A DNA stretch of 64,000 nt from the NCBI GenBank assembly GCA_034190875.2, contig CM067358.1, forward strand, positions 54,737,217-54,801,216, given 5' to 3'. The stretch's first letter is position 1; each line of letters starts with the position of its first letter. The notes beneath the pieces are model-generated. The model ran no database searches. It saw only the letters and a list, made by a program, of their open reading frames with translations, and had not been told where the DNA came from. Below, one piece after another: positions 1-13,800 of the stretch. The DNA is from Urechis unicinctus. Lineage: Eukaryota > Annelida > Polychaeta > Xenopneusta > Urechidae. A program made the translations under genes and the position numbers.

Positions 1-154
1 GAGGTCCTCAGGACATGGGGGAATATTGGCCTTGGACCTACAGCGCAGTAATGCGAAGGTGTATTGGATCAACACGTTAGGCACATCATTATGATTCGAC
101 CAAGTTCATTATCAATAACGTTCCATAACGCGATTGTTTGTATTAGAGTCTATT

Positions 155-166
155 TGCGCGTGCGCA
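155..166. promoter_or_regulatory. NRF1-type site upstream of HIKESHI
   Basis: TGCGCGTGCGCA fits the palindromic NRF1 consensus YGCGCAYGCGCR on the reverse strand. It lies 96 bp before the HIKESHI start codon, where a housekeeping TATA-less promoter would be expected. A second CpG-rich stretch (ATTGCGCGTC) follows directly. The motif match is seen; its function is inferred. Confidence 0.5.
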
Positions 167-261
167 ATTGCGCGTCTGCACGATGTTATAAATCCATCTC
201 CGCTGTATTTGTATGAAAGAGTCGATGTAAATTACACTGTGATCTTGTGACAACAGGAATC

Positions 262-1493
262 ATGTTCGGACTAATTGTATCGGGCAGAATAGTAAGTTTT
301 GTTTAATCTGACATTAGAAGACGATCGCTTCTGTTGGTACCGTATGGTAACACATCTCTAATTCAGTTTGTTTTATCTGTTATTGTTTGCAATTGCTCTT
401 TAACAGTTTAACAGTGTTTAACCAGACCACAGTTGCCCTGAATGGTGAAATGTAGGTGCTTCCTCAAGATGCACATAAACCATTCATTAGGCTACTAACT
501 AATATGTTGATATGAATGTGTTTTTTGGGCGGGTTGATGATGAAGTTTTTTTTTTGCGGGGTGACACGAAGGGTTGAATCCTGTCAGGTGGTGTGAGTAT
601 AGTTCATGTTTGTGTTGCAGGTTCACACAGAGTTTCAACAGGTTTCGGAGACTCATGTCATGTTCAATATCCCTAATGCGGATGACATTAACCATGTTGT
701 CATCTTCATGACAGGACAAACTCCCTTCCCTGATGATATGGGTGGTGCAGGCAAGATAATATAACTCTCTTGATTTCATGTGATATAACTTATAAGACAC
801 ATTTATATCATATTTTTATCATCCACATCTGGTCGTCTGATTGCAGTGTACTTCAGTTGGCCGGACGCATCAGGGCAAAGCTGGCATCTCCTTGGCCACA
901 TCAGCAACAACAAACCCAGTGCCATTTTCAAGGTGGCAGGTCTCAAGAAAGGTGTGCCAAGTGTTTCTGTTGTAGTGGCGAAATTTTAGTTAAATTATTT
1001 ACTTGGCCACAAGCCTGACAGTCCCCCGACAAACCTTTGTTTTTTCTTCAATATAAGTGCTGTGTTGACTGTTTATCAGTAGCGTAGAACCAACAAATCC
1101 CCTCTCAGGGCTGAACTCTTGAGCTTTTCCAAATCGAGCGTGTTCTTATGTGTGATGTTTGTTGTGTGGACAGGAGGTGGATCTGAAATGAATGCCTTTG
1201 GTAGCGTGGAACAGAGTCACTTGGCCCAGATCGGAATATCTGTGGAACCACTCTCAGTTCTCAGCCAGCAGACCACAGCCCTCAACACCACCCCATCTAA
1301 ACTCAGCTCTTTTGCAGAATACTCAGAGAAGATGCTGCAAAACTTCTACAACTATGCTTCATCGTTTGGAGTGACACAGGCACAGATGTTGCCTAATGCC
1401 AGTGAAACTTTTGTTCCTATCAGTGTACTCAACACTTGGTTCACCAACTTTCGGCAACGAATGCAACAGAACCCATATTTCTGGAAGTCATGA
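262..1493 (+). CDS. HIKESHI: Hikeshi, Hsp70 nuclear import carrier (4 exons)
   Basis: Exons 262-291, 621-750, 847-951 and 1174-1493 join in frame to 194 aa; the human protein is 197 aa. Family knowledge: Hikeshi (C11orf73/OPI10) carries ATP-bound Hsp70 through nuclear pores during heat stress. Visible family blocks are [11 protein letters not shown] at the start, [49 protein letters not shown], the helix [20 protein letters not shown] and the C-terminal QNPYFWKS. The start was chosen because MFG is the conserved N terminus and sits in a 30-nt exon ending exactly at GTAAGT. Intron 2 (751-846) begins with GC (CAG|GCAAGA) and ends TTGCAG. A GT donor there would break the conserved GGxVYFS join. 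Intron 3 uses a weaker GTGTGC donor. The gene faces BLTP3 tail to tail. Confidence 0.95.
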
Positions 1494-1740
1494 ACTATTA
1501 AACTGCCAGGATCCTTTTTTTTAATCAACCAATGGCCACCTCATATCTTCTGACTAATCACAATATTGATATATTTATTGTGATTTCCTTATAATGTAAC
1601 TTTCCACAATTTTCTGACAGTTCCTACTACTTGCACCTCCCATACTTCTGCTGTTTCTACACATTTCTTTTAGATTAGATTAGATTTTAGCCCAGGCTGA
1701 TCATGTCTCATTCATTATTATGTACAATTGTAAAATTAAA
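1494..1740 (+). terminator. HIKESHI 3' UTR with ATTAAA poly(A) signal
   Basis: The AT-rich stretch after the stop codon ends with ATTAAA at 1735-1740 and a following A-run. This is the first plausible poly(A) signal after the stop. The cleavage site is not known. Confidence 0.35.
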
Positions 1741-4703
1741 AAAGCTTGTATCGATTAATTCATGGGATATTGCCCAAGGCACTAGGTTGTAAGATTAATG
1801 AAACATGTCATATTGATGGAATGAACCCATCAAAAAGCAGTTAAACATGATTAACTAGATCTGGCCTCCCTACAATCATCAGATGACAACAGAAGTGTCA
1901 GATGACCAGAAAGTCATCGCTCAATTGGTGAAGAAATAGCTGTGTTTTTTTTTGTATGGGATGATGCAGCAGATTGCACTTAATGGCACTGGGACAATAA
2001 GTTACGTGTTAGGTGCTAGACATCAAATGACAAGGTCGATATGAATTTAATCTGCAGTTGATGGACACAGGTGAGCTTTCATCTACCTGATGTCATCAGC
2101 ACTCAAAGCACCTGTTTAGAGATGGATGGAACAAAAAGCAACAATGAATGGAAAAATCTACATTTGTTTTGTATAACTTGGCTGCACCAACAACATAGAT
2201 ACTTGTCAACAAGAATACATAAATAGTCCAGGCAAGCCACCACATACATCAAAGGTATTTTCATCCCCACCCCTCCCCATCACAGACCAATAGTGAACAG
2301 TAGTGAAATGAATTTCAAGAAGGTTCATTAAGATCAACCCAGAAATCATACACATCATATCTCACAGCAGTTATCCAACACACTATTTCATCTGCTACAC
2401 AAAAATATTTCTTAAATGGAATTGTTAAAACACCGAATGTCACATGTTGTTATGAAGAACATCAATTACAACGTTAGGGAACTCTATCCAATGGCCGCTA
2501 TGAGGGGCACCCCACCCACTGCATACAACCAATGATTGTCGATCATTATGGTCAACTCTAGAATAGACATCAGTTACAACCTGAATTCCACAAAAATACT
2601 GAGAGCTTCAAAAATAATTACTGGAATTTCATTGTTATAGGCAACTTGTAATATTGACCACTATCTCAATATATAATCCAAATTATCATGACTGAGTAAA
2701 GAAGAGTAGGTCACAGTGGCGATTAAGTTGCATCAGTCCACAAAGACATACCTGCATAAAACACAGATAATCAAGTACAAGCAGTCAAAGAGGCATAAAC
2801 AACCGCAGGCAGATAACGTATCAGTCAATGTTGTCTAGATTGTGATACATGATAACAAAGATAAAAAGAAGCGTACAAAAGCTACTGAGGAACACGATGA
2901 TCAGAGCATCACATGGGAGGGGACTAAGGTAATATCACCAATATTCACTCACATTGTCTGTTTTATCACACTGTTTGTTACATACTGTTGTATAGTGAGT
3001 AGACTGGGACTAATCCATATAGAACCATGTTATTTTGTAATATAAACAGTGACACAGTCGCTATTATCACTGTCTGCTCAAAGGAATGTAGTGTTGGTGG
3101 GATAGCACCTTGAGCTGACCTTGACCTGGGACTGCATACGTCATCACAACACAGCAATAACCACTGTTGACATCATAATTACCTATACACCAATACTGAA
3201 CTTAAGTACATTATGTCTGGTATATGTTTGACACACAGAGATAGTATCACCCCCTGGAAAACACAACTTGGTGGGTCTGACATGGATGAGATGGAAGTTA
3301 ACAACAACTGCACCACAAAACATACTCATAAGTAGCAAAACAAGGTGAGATCTGCCAACAGAAGCAAGCAGCTCACCAGTAGTAGCTCACCAGTAGCAGA
3401 CTGGTACTCGTGAAACAGGCTCATCACAAGTACACTGATAATCATGAAACAGCTCAATGTAGAGTACTCTGATACTCATGAAACAGCTCACCAAAGAGAA
3501 CACTGGTACTCATGAAACTAGGAAAACGATGGTCAACCTAAAAAAAATATAATGTGCAACAATCATACAACTGATGTGGCAGGCAACTTGACAATGATTT
3601 CCTAATAAGTACTGGGTTACCGACATATACTGAATGGAAACACACAGAATGAAATCATACTGAATGAAAATACACAGAATGAAATCACACTGAATGAAAT
3701 CAAACTGAATGAAAACACACATAATGAAATCAAACTGAATGAAAACACACATAATGAAATCATACTGAATGTAAATACACAGAATGAAATCAAACAGAAT
3801 GGAAACACACAGAATGAAATCAAACTGAATGAACACACATAATGAAATCAAACTGAATGAAAACACACATAATGAAATCATACTGAATGTAAATACACAG
3901 AATGAAATCAAACTGAATGAACACACATAATGAAATCAAACTGAATGAAAACACACATAATGAAATCATACTGAATGTAAAACACATAATGAAATCAAAC
4001 TGAATGGGAACATACTCATTGGAATCATACAGAACATAAACAGTGGAAATAAGTACATCAGCAACCTCAGTAGAAGCAGCCTTGTAACAAATAACATGGT
4101 CATGGACTGCATATTAACTGGATCATCAAGCACTGTCTCAAAACATAGATGCATAAAAAATGCACTAGATGTAGACTGTAAACTAACATCAACAATGAGC
4201 AAAAACATCAGCTGTCAGATAACCATCACACTTGTCAGATAATCATCACACCTGACAGAACATCATCACTTATGCACCACTTACAGAAATATACCGAAAA
4301 AACCCCCACAGGAGACGAGACACCCGAGTGTCAGACTCTTGTGCAGGAGAAACATTAGTTCTTTCAGTATGCTTTATCTTGCTGTATCTATTAAGATCTG
4401 TAACTGTCAATCAAAGACAGATTTTACAGCATGCCACTGGCAAGATCTAGTCACAACACCTTCCTCCACTTAACGCACAACATCTGTAACATTACAAGAA
4501 CTGGGTAATGCCCTCAAGTCTAAAAGATGTATCTGTGAAATATCAATAATATATAATCAAAGTGTCAATGACATCACCAACAGTCAACTGCAGCAGACAA
4601 ATATCAACAGTAATCCCTGGCTCCATCTGGTATTGATTCTGATTCATAACACTCACTGCCTTCAGTCGGCCATTATAAAGCCTTCTTACTTAATTATGAA
4701 TAA
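1741..4703. other. Convergent intergenic region HIKESHI / BLTP3
   Basis: This is about 3 kb of AT-rich sequence between two 3' ends. Apart from the minisatellite at 3629-4010 I see no conserved coding block on either strand. Open frames here (for example 2842-3045) show no protein-like conservation and lack splice context. Confidence 0.6.
3629..4010. repeat. Minisatellite, unit about 27-30 bp, ~13 copies
   Basis: The core motif is AATGAAATCAAACTGAATG followed by AAACACACAT, with length variants. It is AT-rich and creates long spurious minus-strand open frames rich in Phe, Ile and Cys (FDFIMCVFIQ-type repeats) that are not genes. Confidence 0.9.
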
Positions 4704-4709
4704 TTTAAT
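4704..4709 (-). terminator. Candidate poly(A) signal of BLTP3
   Basis: ATTAAA on the minus strand, 119 bp past the BLTP3 stop codon. It is the nearest recognisable signal in the right orientation. Confidence 0.3.
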
Positions 4710-4827
4710 ACTAATTTGGCATGTGAGTGAATAACCTGAAATCAGTAATGAGATCCCGAGCATCGTCAGCTTGGCACATTCATTAAGCTACCACGACCGT
4801 GAAGATTTAACAAAATAAATCATGGCA

Positions 4828-7800
4828 TTATATGCCATTTTTGACTGAGTGTGATCGCATGCGCTCGGAATGAGATAGTTCTTCTTGCATTAGTTGAATT
4901 GTAGCTAATAAACTATCTCTTTCTTGTTGTAATAAAGTAACTTCATCATTTCTATCAGCAAGTTCTTCCATCATTTGCTCATTGTCCTTCTGTAAACCCT
5001 GAGCCTCTTTCTTCCATCGGTCACACTCCCTCTGCAGGTTTTCCACATTGAAGCCGCCAGTTGCCGTGCTCATCTTGCCTATCTTCTCTAGGTGGCGCCT
5101 CAGCCTGTCGTTCTCCTGTTCGAGGGATTCATTGGAGCGAGGGGCAGAGGGCGCTCTCATTGCCTGCAGTTCACGGAGCATGACCTCATGAGGGAGTTCC
5201 TCCTCCTCCGCCTCCGGGACAGACAGAGGCGGGGACGTAACAGGGGGAGGGCTAACAAAAGACACAACAGATGACCTGCTGACCTCGCTGCCAATGTCAG
5301 ATACACCTGGAAGAAACCACAACCTGATTATCACCTGTAATTCTGATTTACTTCAACACAGGAGGTATGGCGTTAAGGATGTTAAAAGAGTTTGTAATTA
5401 CAAGTTAATCACAACTAGATCATTTAAGAGTTGAGATGTTTGCGGCTATGGAGTGAGATGTTGTAGTTGAATTGTTCCCTGTAATGGTCACAAAATGTTG
5501 CACAAAGATATGTAGACACCATTCTATATATTCTTGCATGAAACTCTAATAATGGTAATTTTCCATGAAATATTACATCCAAAATTTGTTTTGACCAAAG
5601 GTTAAAGAGGGGCATGCAACCTACACAGGAGGAATCACGGTATCCATAACTTTGGACATTTGAAGTAATCAGTGGAACTTTAGCGATGAGTTGGGGTGTT
5701 TCCAGTGGCAATATTTAATGGGCTGTGGCGTTTTTGTAAAGGTGACTTTAAGTGGCAGGCTTTGCGTTATCAAATTGTAGTGTTATAAATTTTGGTTGGG
5801 ACAGGGAATTAAAATGCTCTCAGTGTGAGGTATTTGACGAGTTTTCAGTGATGCAGTTTTTATAGTGTTTTTTTCAGAAGTTTTGGGTTTCTTCTTAGTG
5901 GCGTGTTATTGACATTTGTCAGCAGTGGCTTTGAGGTATTTGCATCGTATACCTGTAAGATGGAAGACTCCGTCTGAACCACGGTGCAGGAGGGCTTGGT
6001 CGACATGGAAGTGCGCCGGGGGAGCTCCAGGAGAGGTCATGTGGGTGGGAAACTTGTCATTCTGCCACACACACAATGTCACCAGCCAGTCACAGACAAT
6101 GTCACCAGCCAGTCACACACAATGTCACCAGCCAGTCACAGACAATGTCACCAGCCAGTCATGGTAATGTCACCAGCCAGTCACAGACAACGTCACCAGC
6201 CAGTCATGGTAATGTCACCAGCCAGTTACAGACAATGTCACCAGCCAGTCACAGACAATGTCACCAGCCAGTCACAGACAATGTCAACAGCCAGTCACAG
6301 ACAATGTCATCAGCCAGTCACAGATGTCACCAGCCAGTCACAGACAATGTCACCAGCCAGTCATGGTAATGTCACCAGCCAGTCACAGACAATGTCAACA
6401 GCCAGTCACAGATGTCACCAGCTAGTCATGGTAATGTCACCAGCCAGTCACAGACGATGTCATCGGCCAGTCACAGACAATGTCACCAGCCAGTCATGGT
6501 AATGTCACCAGCCAGTCACAGACGATGTCATCGGCCAGTCACAGACAATGTCACTAGCTAGTCACAGACGATGTCACCAGCCAGTCACAGACAATGTCAC
6601 CAGCCACTCACAGACAATGTCACCAGCCAGTCAATGAGAGCATAGCATCAACAGAGGGATAAGTTGAGCAGTACCAGGTGAGGAAGGACAAATAAGGACA
6701 ACATATCACCTTGAGAGTGATGCTGGTGTCTCGCAGCTCCATGTTGAGGGGCATGGTGGCAGGAATTTTCTCATCCTCAATAAGGTCCATCAGGTTGGTC
6801 AGGGACGACTGCAGGAGACAAAGCTGTAACTTGTTGATATTCAGCTGTAGGTGTCCAAGGTCAGCGGACGTAGGGGCAAGTCGTTCAGCTGAGGGGCCTG
6901 TCTGGTAACGCAGAGTGATCGGGGCTTCTGGTAGTGGGGGGAGGTCAAGGTCATTTTGATGAGTGGCTGCAGAGGAAGGAGAGAATCAGGATGAGAGATG
7001 ATGCAGGACGTGAAAGGTGATACAACACAATAAGATACTCAGACTTACAGTCAACCAACCCAGATTCCAAGTCGCCGCTGAAATAACAGACTCGGGTCAC
7101 CTTTGGGACAATCGACCCTGAGCCCAGGTAGCTAAGTGAACAAACGACCCAGAGTCCAAGTGCCTATGGGGCAATTGACCCTGAGTGCAGGTTGCCTCGG
7201 GGCAATTGACTCTGGGCCCAGGTTACTTAGAAAATGACATAATCTAGGTCGCCTTGGCGACAATTGACCAGGTTGCTTTGGAAACAACCGAGCCTAAGTC
7301 AAGTTGCCCTCGGAGATGATCGGCCCCTAGTGCAGGTTACCCAGGAGACATTGGACCCGGAGTACAGGTCACCTAACAAGAAGATTACACTGGTTGCACT
7401 AGGCTCAAATACAGGTCTGTACAGGGCATACTTCTGTCAGAGATAGTAGCACAATCAGGTCTGTACAGGGCATACTTCTGTCAGAGATAGTAGCACAAAC
7501 AGGTCTGTACAGGGCATACTTCTGTCAGAGATAGTAGCACAAACTCGGCCCTTGAGCCAACCATATGTACAGCTAAATGTATTGTCAACTTTGCTAAATA
7601 TGAAGCATACCTTCATTTGTGAAGAACGGCCAAACAATTATGTAGGTATGTGATTTGTAATGAGACATGACTCTTTTGGGCGACAGATCCCAGTGAAGTG
7701 GTGTTATTCCATCACAACAATCAGAACTCAGTTAAATCAAAACTTGGTTTAATCAAAGCTGATTAAAGAAAAGGTATGTACGGCTAGACCCCACATTAGA

Positions 7801-10800
7801 CGTTATCTCTCGCACACAACAGTTCATCCGACAGCCAGCCAGAATGTGGGTCATAGTGTCCATACCAGAAGCACAGTAACCAAAGGGACATTAACTCAAA
7901 GAACAGCAAGCATCAATTTGATAAAAAAACTAGCCGCAACTCATGCTATAAACCCAGTAGCACTCCATATAAGATATGTACCAGTGTTACTTACGTCAGC
8001 AACTCTGGAATGGTAATAGTTTTATACAACTTGACTTGTTACTCATTCTGTGAAGACTAGCCAGCCTAAACAATGCTATGGTGTGGACAGGAATATATAT
8101 ACATATTCAAGGAGATGCCTGGCATTGATGCATCTATCATCTATATAAGCCACTGTGGTTGGAGGGAAAAATGTTTTTTCTAAGTTCTACAAAGGTCACC
8201 TGATGCAAGGGGATAAATGCTGACTTATAACTTGAGCCAAATGAACACCAAATACCGTAACTAAGTAAAGTTTCACCATGGTTACCTTTGGTAGATCTGT
8301 GGTGTATCATGTCAAAGATTGTAATAAGCTCCTTGTTGTCTTGGCGACTGCAGACTGTTTTATAGCCAGCCAATCAGAGCATGAGTTGATTAACATAACA
8401 CGCCACAGTAAAGTGTCAAATTGAAACACCATGAGTAAAACAAGAAAATAAACACACCGCACAATAAATTTTGCCTCCTTGTAGTATAAACATTAACAAT
8501 AAACCCCATAAAAAAGTGGCCACTCCAAGCTGCTCAGTGGCCACTCCAAGCTGTGCAGTGGCCACTCCTAGCTGCTCAGTGGCCACTCCTAGCTGTTCAG
8601 TGGGTTTTAGCTGAGCCATACAAGCAAGACAACAACTGATTTTAAGGAAATGATGGCTTGATTTCAATTCTTCATATTTAATTGCAACTGAATACTTATT
8701 ACCAGCACAGGTAAGCAGCACTGATATAAGATGTATCTTAATTACTAAGGTCAGGTGAAAGGTCTGATAAAGTCATGTCAGATCAGGTCAAAGGTGAGTC
8801 TGATCAAGTCATATGTGGTCAGGTCAAAGGTGAGTCTGATTAGGTCATATAAGGTCAAAGTTTAGTCTGATCAAGTCATATCAGGTGAAAGGTGAGACCA
8901 ATCAAGTCAGAATTAAATCAAGTGACAAACACATTTTATCCAAGACACATCACAACAAGAACTAGAAGACAGAGTTAAGCTTACTGGTTGAGAATTGTGC
9001 TTGGAAACCTTCCAAGTTGATGTTGCCATGTTCCTCAGGAAGCAGGTAATCCACCTGAGTGGCCATGGCGAGGTCCTTGCCAAGCATTTGTAGAGATGTC
9101 GCCACGTTGACCAAACGGAAACACACGACGGACACCTGTACGAGCAGCATATATTTGACTATAGATAATGTACATACAAGGCATGATGAAGACGACACAC
9201 GTAAGATGAACTCACCACGCCTCGAGCATGCTGCGCCCCCATACCAGCCACACCCTCCTCTTTATCCTCCGTAGCCAGCTCATGACACGAGTCGTCCAGG
9301 TTGTACTTGTGTTCAAAGGCAGGCAGCTCCGGACCGGTCTGTAGCTTGATTAACATCATCTCATCCTCATCCGAAGATGCGCCACTTTTCATGGACATTG
9401 TCTCCCAGTCATCCCCATCATCACCTACCTCCAACAGGTTGGCTGGCTTACCCATATTCTGCTTCATCCTCTCTGTGATCTTGTTGTACGACGAGCCAAT
9501 CCCTTTGGAGAAGTGGGAGAAGCCTGAGACTAGCGACTTCTTGACTTCCCCTGAGCCCTGCTTCTTGTATGAGACTGACATGGCTGGCAGCTGCGCTGAA
9601 TGGTTGTTCAAGTCGGCAGAATATCTGGGGCTTGAATCACTGGAGGCCAGAAGTAGGTCTAGAGAGCTGTCATCCACTTCCTGTATGGAGATGACAGGTG
9701 ATGGAGGAAGTTTAGAAGGAGGGTGGTTGGAGAGGAGGTCATGTGAGGATGAGGTGGAGGAGGAAAAGGAGGAGGCACGGGAACCGTCCCTGCTTGGAGG
9801 CAAGTTCATCTCGGGAAACTCAACCTGCTCAGGGCTTCCTGTACACACATGAACATGATGGCATAAAATGACTCACAAAACACCTTCACATAGAACAATA
9901 GCCTCCACATAGAACAATAGCCTTTAAACAATAGCCTCCACATAGAACAATAGCCTTTAAACAATAGCCTCCACATAGAACAATAGCCTTTAAACTGCCA
10001 TTGAACACTACCTATTGGAATCTGGGCGTCGCCCACACTGGTATCATGGTTGGCTAGTTCTTCAGTGAAGCTGAATGGTTCCTCTTTGAGTACCTCTGAG
10101 TCATCAGGTCCATCATCTTGAGGAGGCAGCTCAGGGATTGCAGGACACACAAGAGCCAGTTGGATCTCTGGGATCAACACGGCTGCTACTGTGTTAGAGA
10201 GGGGCAGTGGAGCTTTAGTGAGGAAGACAGCATCCTCCTCCATCTCACTCTGGTATTTGGTGATGGTTTCGAGGAGGCGCATTAGGAAGAGGTACTGGTA
10301 ATGGTTCAGCTGCAGGTTGATCTTAGAGCTGATCCGGATCAACATATGTGTGTCTGCTAATTTCTGATCTTCTGACTTCATTACTGATTGCAAATCTAGG
10401 GTTTTGGAATGTGCTTCTAGTGATGCAGGGAAATTGGAAGGAGGCTCAATTTTCTCTGGTATAGTTTTGGGTTCTTCTGCTCCAATTGAATGATCCGATA
10501 CAGAGTGGCTGAGTTCTGAGTTGGTGCTCCAATCAGATTGGCTAGCACTTTTGGACTCAACCCCTTCATCGTGAGGTTCACCATCTTCAGAAGGCAGGAG
10601 TTTGGCCAGCCATATTGTCACAGGGAATGATTCGATAAAGGAAACAGGACGATTCTTGGAAGACGGTACCCCTACAAATTCAGCCCATATTTGATCTAAG
10701 ACTGCACACCATACATCCTTGGAGGCATTGAGCTTGAAGGAGTCTGTCCTCATGTTGTAATAAGTGAGACCTAATGAGGAGTCATTTGACGCGGACTTGG

Positions 10801-13800
10801 TCAGCCCTGTGATTTCTCCATTAGGTACGTTACACATGTCAGCAGGGAGCTTGCCATGAACAAGTACACTCTCAATGCCCTTGTCTAGATACTGTCCATT
10901 GCTTTTATCCACATGTTTGATGAATATATCAGGGACACATGTGTAATCCATGGAGGCATGGGGAAAATTGGCTGCTGACTGAAAGAGCTTGGCTTTGTCG
11001 AAAGCTTCTAGAGTGGAGAGAAGCTCCTGATTGGATGACTTGTGCTCTATTTGACAGTTAGTTAGGGTAGCGCGTGAGATCTGGATCTGTAGACCATCAG
11101 GTCGATCCGACTGCCCTGTGATCTCTTCTTCTGAAGGCAGGATGATCTGAACAAAGTGGAGAATATCTGTTAGTTGTCATTTGACAGAACACCCAGTCAT
11201 AGAAATAACCAAACAATCTCTCGCTTTGTCCTGTGTCTGTCAACCAAGACAACCTACCCTGGGCATGAGAGCACTGAGTTTGATGTCCATATGCATCTTG
11301 GGTCCCTCACTGACTGGCACTTCCTACAACAATCACAGTAACATGGTCAGTTAAGGTGCAGCAGAGACAGCTTGGGTGTCGGGGGGGGGGGGGGTATGGT
11401 GGAAGACGAGCTACCCAAACTTACAGGACGTGATCAGTCACTAGAGAACGCAAATCACAAGCTAACTCGATGTATTGAAAAAAACAGGTGAGTTAAAAAA
11501 CAAGTGCAGCTCTGTAGCAAAATAAGACAAACTTACGGCTTTCTGGTAGAGGTTAAGGGCGAATGCATTGAGCCAGAGGACGGTAAGGTAATCCAGCTTG
11601 AGGCAGATCGGGTTGATCACAATGAAGATATTAGGATGAGGCACTGTCAACACAGGGAGAACAGGTCATATCAGCATGACCTCAACATGACCTTCACTCA
11701 TGGTCATGATTCACAACATGACGTGTTGTGATCGTACTGAGGACAATATGACAGACATCAACATACCCAGGGATAATAAGATAGAAAACCCCCCAGCAGC
11801 ACTACATAACACTGGCTAGAACGTCAGAGGTCAAAGAAGATGCACAACAATGTCAAAGAGAGCAAAGAGCAGTGACAAAAATGCACCAATCCTAACATGA
11901 TTAAATGAACATCACTTAACAATAAGCCCTGTTTATGTAGGGAGAAATTATGGACTATCTCAGGAGATGGTGTAATAAGTAGGGCACATGTATTAGCAGA
12001 TACAGGGGAGTGTGTTGATGACAGAATGAGACACACCAGGTACATAAGCATGTAGGGGCAACTTAGATAAGCCATAAAGCGCCTTAGTCAGGGGCCATCC
12101 TCTGAAAGACATCTAAACGGCATTAGTTAGAGAGAAGATAAATACACATGTTAGTTGTGTAAAGACTGGTGAGGTTTTAGCTTAGATGGACTTTACACAG
12201 ACTGACAAACTATAAAACACATAAGGCAAGAGAGTGGGAGAAAATACCCTTGCAGCTTATATAAAATCAATTCTTGCCAAAACAGAGTTCGTTTGAGGGG
12301 TCATCTGGCTTGAGGGGATCATCTATATGCTCTGGCAGTCCTGGAACCACACAGCATCACTGTCAAGCACTAGCCCTTATCACAAACACTACAACAGTTT
12401 GAAAACAAGATCCACCATGATTTATATGAAAAAGAAATGTACACAAATGAAGCGTCATCATAAAATGCCATGCAGGTTTCAAACAAAATTGGGAAAATAA
12501 ACAAAAGTTTAAAAAAATCAAGTTTTGCATTTGTAAACCTGGTGATGGTGCTTGTTAGGTTACCAATGTGACGTTCCATGGCATAAGTTATGTCACTATG
12601 GTGGTGATTTGTGGTGTTTGTTTAGTAATGCTGGTGATGGTCTGTTGTTTAGTAACATGGTGATGGTCTGTTGTCTGTTAAGCAATGCTGGTGATGGTCT
12701 GTTGTCTGTTAAGCAATGCTGGTGATGGTCTGTTGTCTGTTAAGCAATGCTGGTGATGGTCGGTTGTCTGTTAAGCAATGCTGGTGATGGTCTGTTGTCT
12801 GTTAAGCAATGCTGGTGATGGTCTGTTGTCTGTTAAGCAATGCTGGTGATGGTCTGTTGTCTGTTTAGTAATGCTGTTGTTTGTTTAGTAACACAGGTGA
12901 TGGTCTGTTGTTTGTTAACTAATACTGGTAATGGTCTGTAGTGTTTGAGAACCCCTGGTGATGGTGAATTGCTTGTTTAGTAATGCTGGTTATGGTCTGT
13001 AGGGTTTTAGTACCCTTGGTGTTGGTCTGTTGTTTGTTTAGTAATGCTGGTGATGCTCTGTTGTACCCATGACACGGCATCGCTAGTACCCATGACACAG
13101 TGTCGCTAGTACCCATGACACAGCTTTGCTAGTACCCACAGCACAGCATTGCTAGTACCCATGAGGGTCGCTAGTACCCATGACACAGTGTCGCTAGTAC
13201 CCATGACACAGCATCACTAGTACCCATGACAGCTTCGCTAGTACCCATGACACAGTGTCGCTAGTACCCATGACACAGCTTTGCTAGTACCCACAGCACA
13301 GCATTGCTAGTACCCATGACAGTGTCGCTAGTACCCATGAGGGTCGCTAGAACCCATGACACAGTGTCGCTAGTACCCATGACACAGCATCACTAGTACC
13401 CATGACACAGCTTCGCTAGTACCCATAACACAGCTTTGCTAGTACCCACAGCACAGCGTCGCTAGTACCCATAACACAGCATTGCTAGTACCCATGACAC
13501 AGCATCGCTAGTACCCATAACACAGCGTCGCTAGTACCCATGACACAGCGTCGCTAGTACCCATAACACAGTGTCGCAACACAGCATAGCTAGTACCCAC
13601 GGCACAGCACATCTCAACCACAACATACCTGGAAAGTCAATGCCCTCAGGGAAGTAGTAGTCTGTGTACTCCATGTGAATAGAGGACATCTCGGGCGGAA
13701 GGCGTAACTGTTTCTTATCGGACGAGAGGAACTTGCATGGGGTACTGCGCTGGTGATCTGAGGCAGTAGAGACTCGGTACAAGGCAAAGTCCTCGAGTCG

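Noticed and set aside
5984..6502. 172-codon plus-strand frame rich in SHRQCHQPVT
   Set aside because: It reads through the 23-bp minisatellite in a BLTP3 intron, on the strand opposite to the gene.
9301..9852. 183-codon plus-strand frame
   Set aside because: It is antisense to the large Ser-rich BLTP3 exon 9838-9216, which has clear homology and splice phase.
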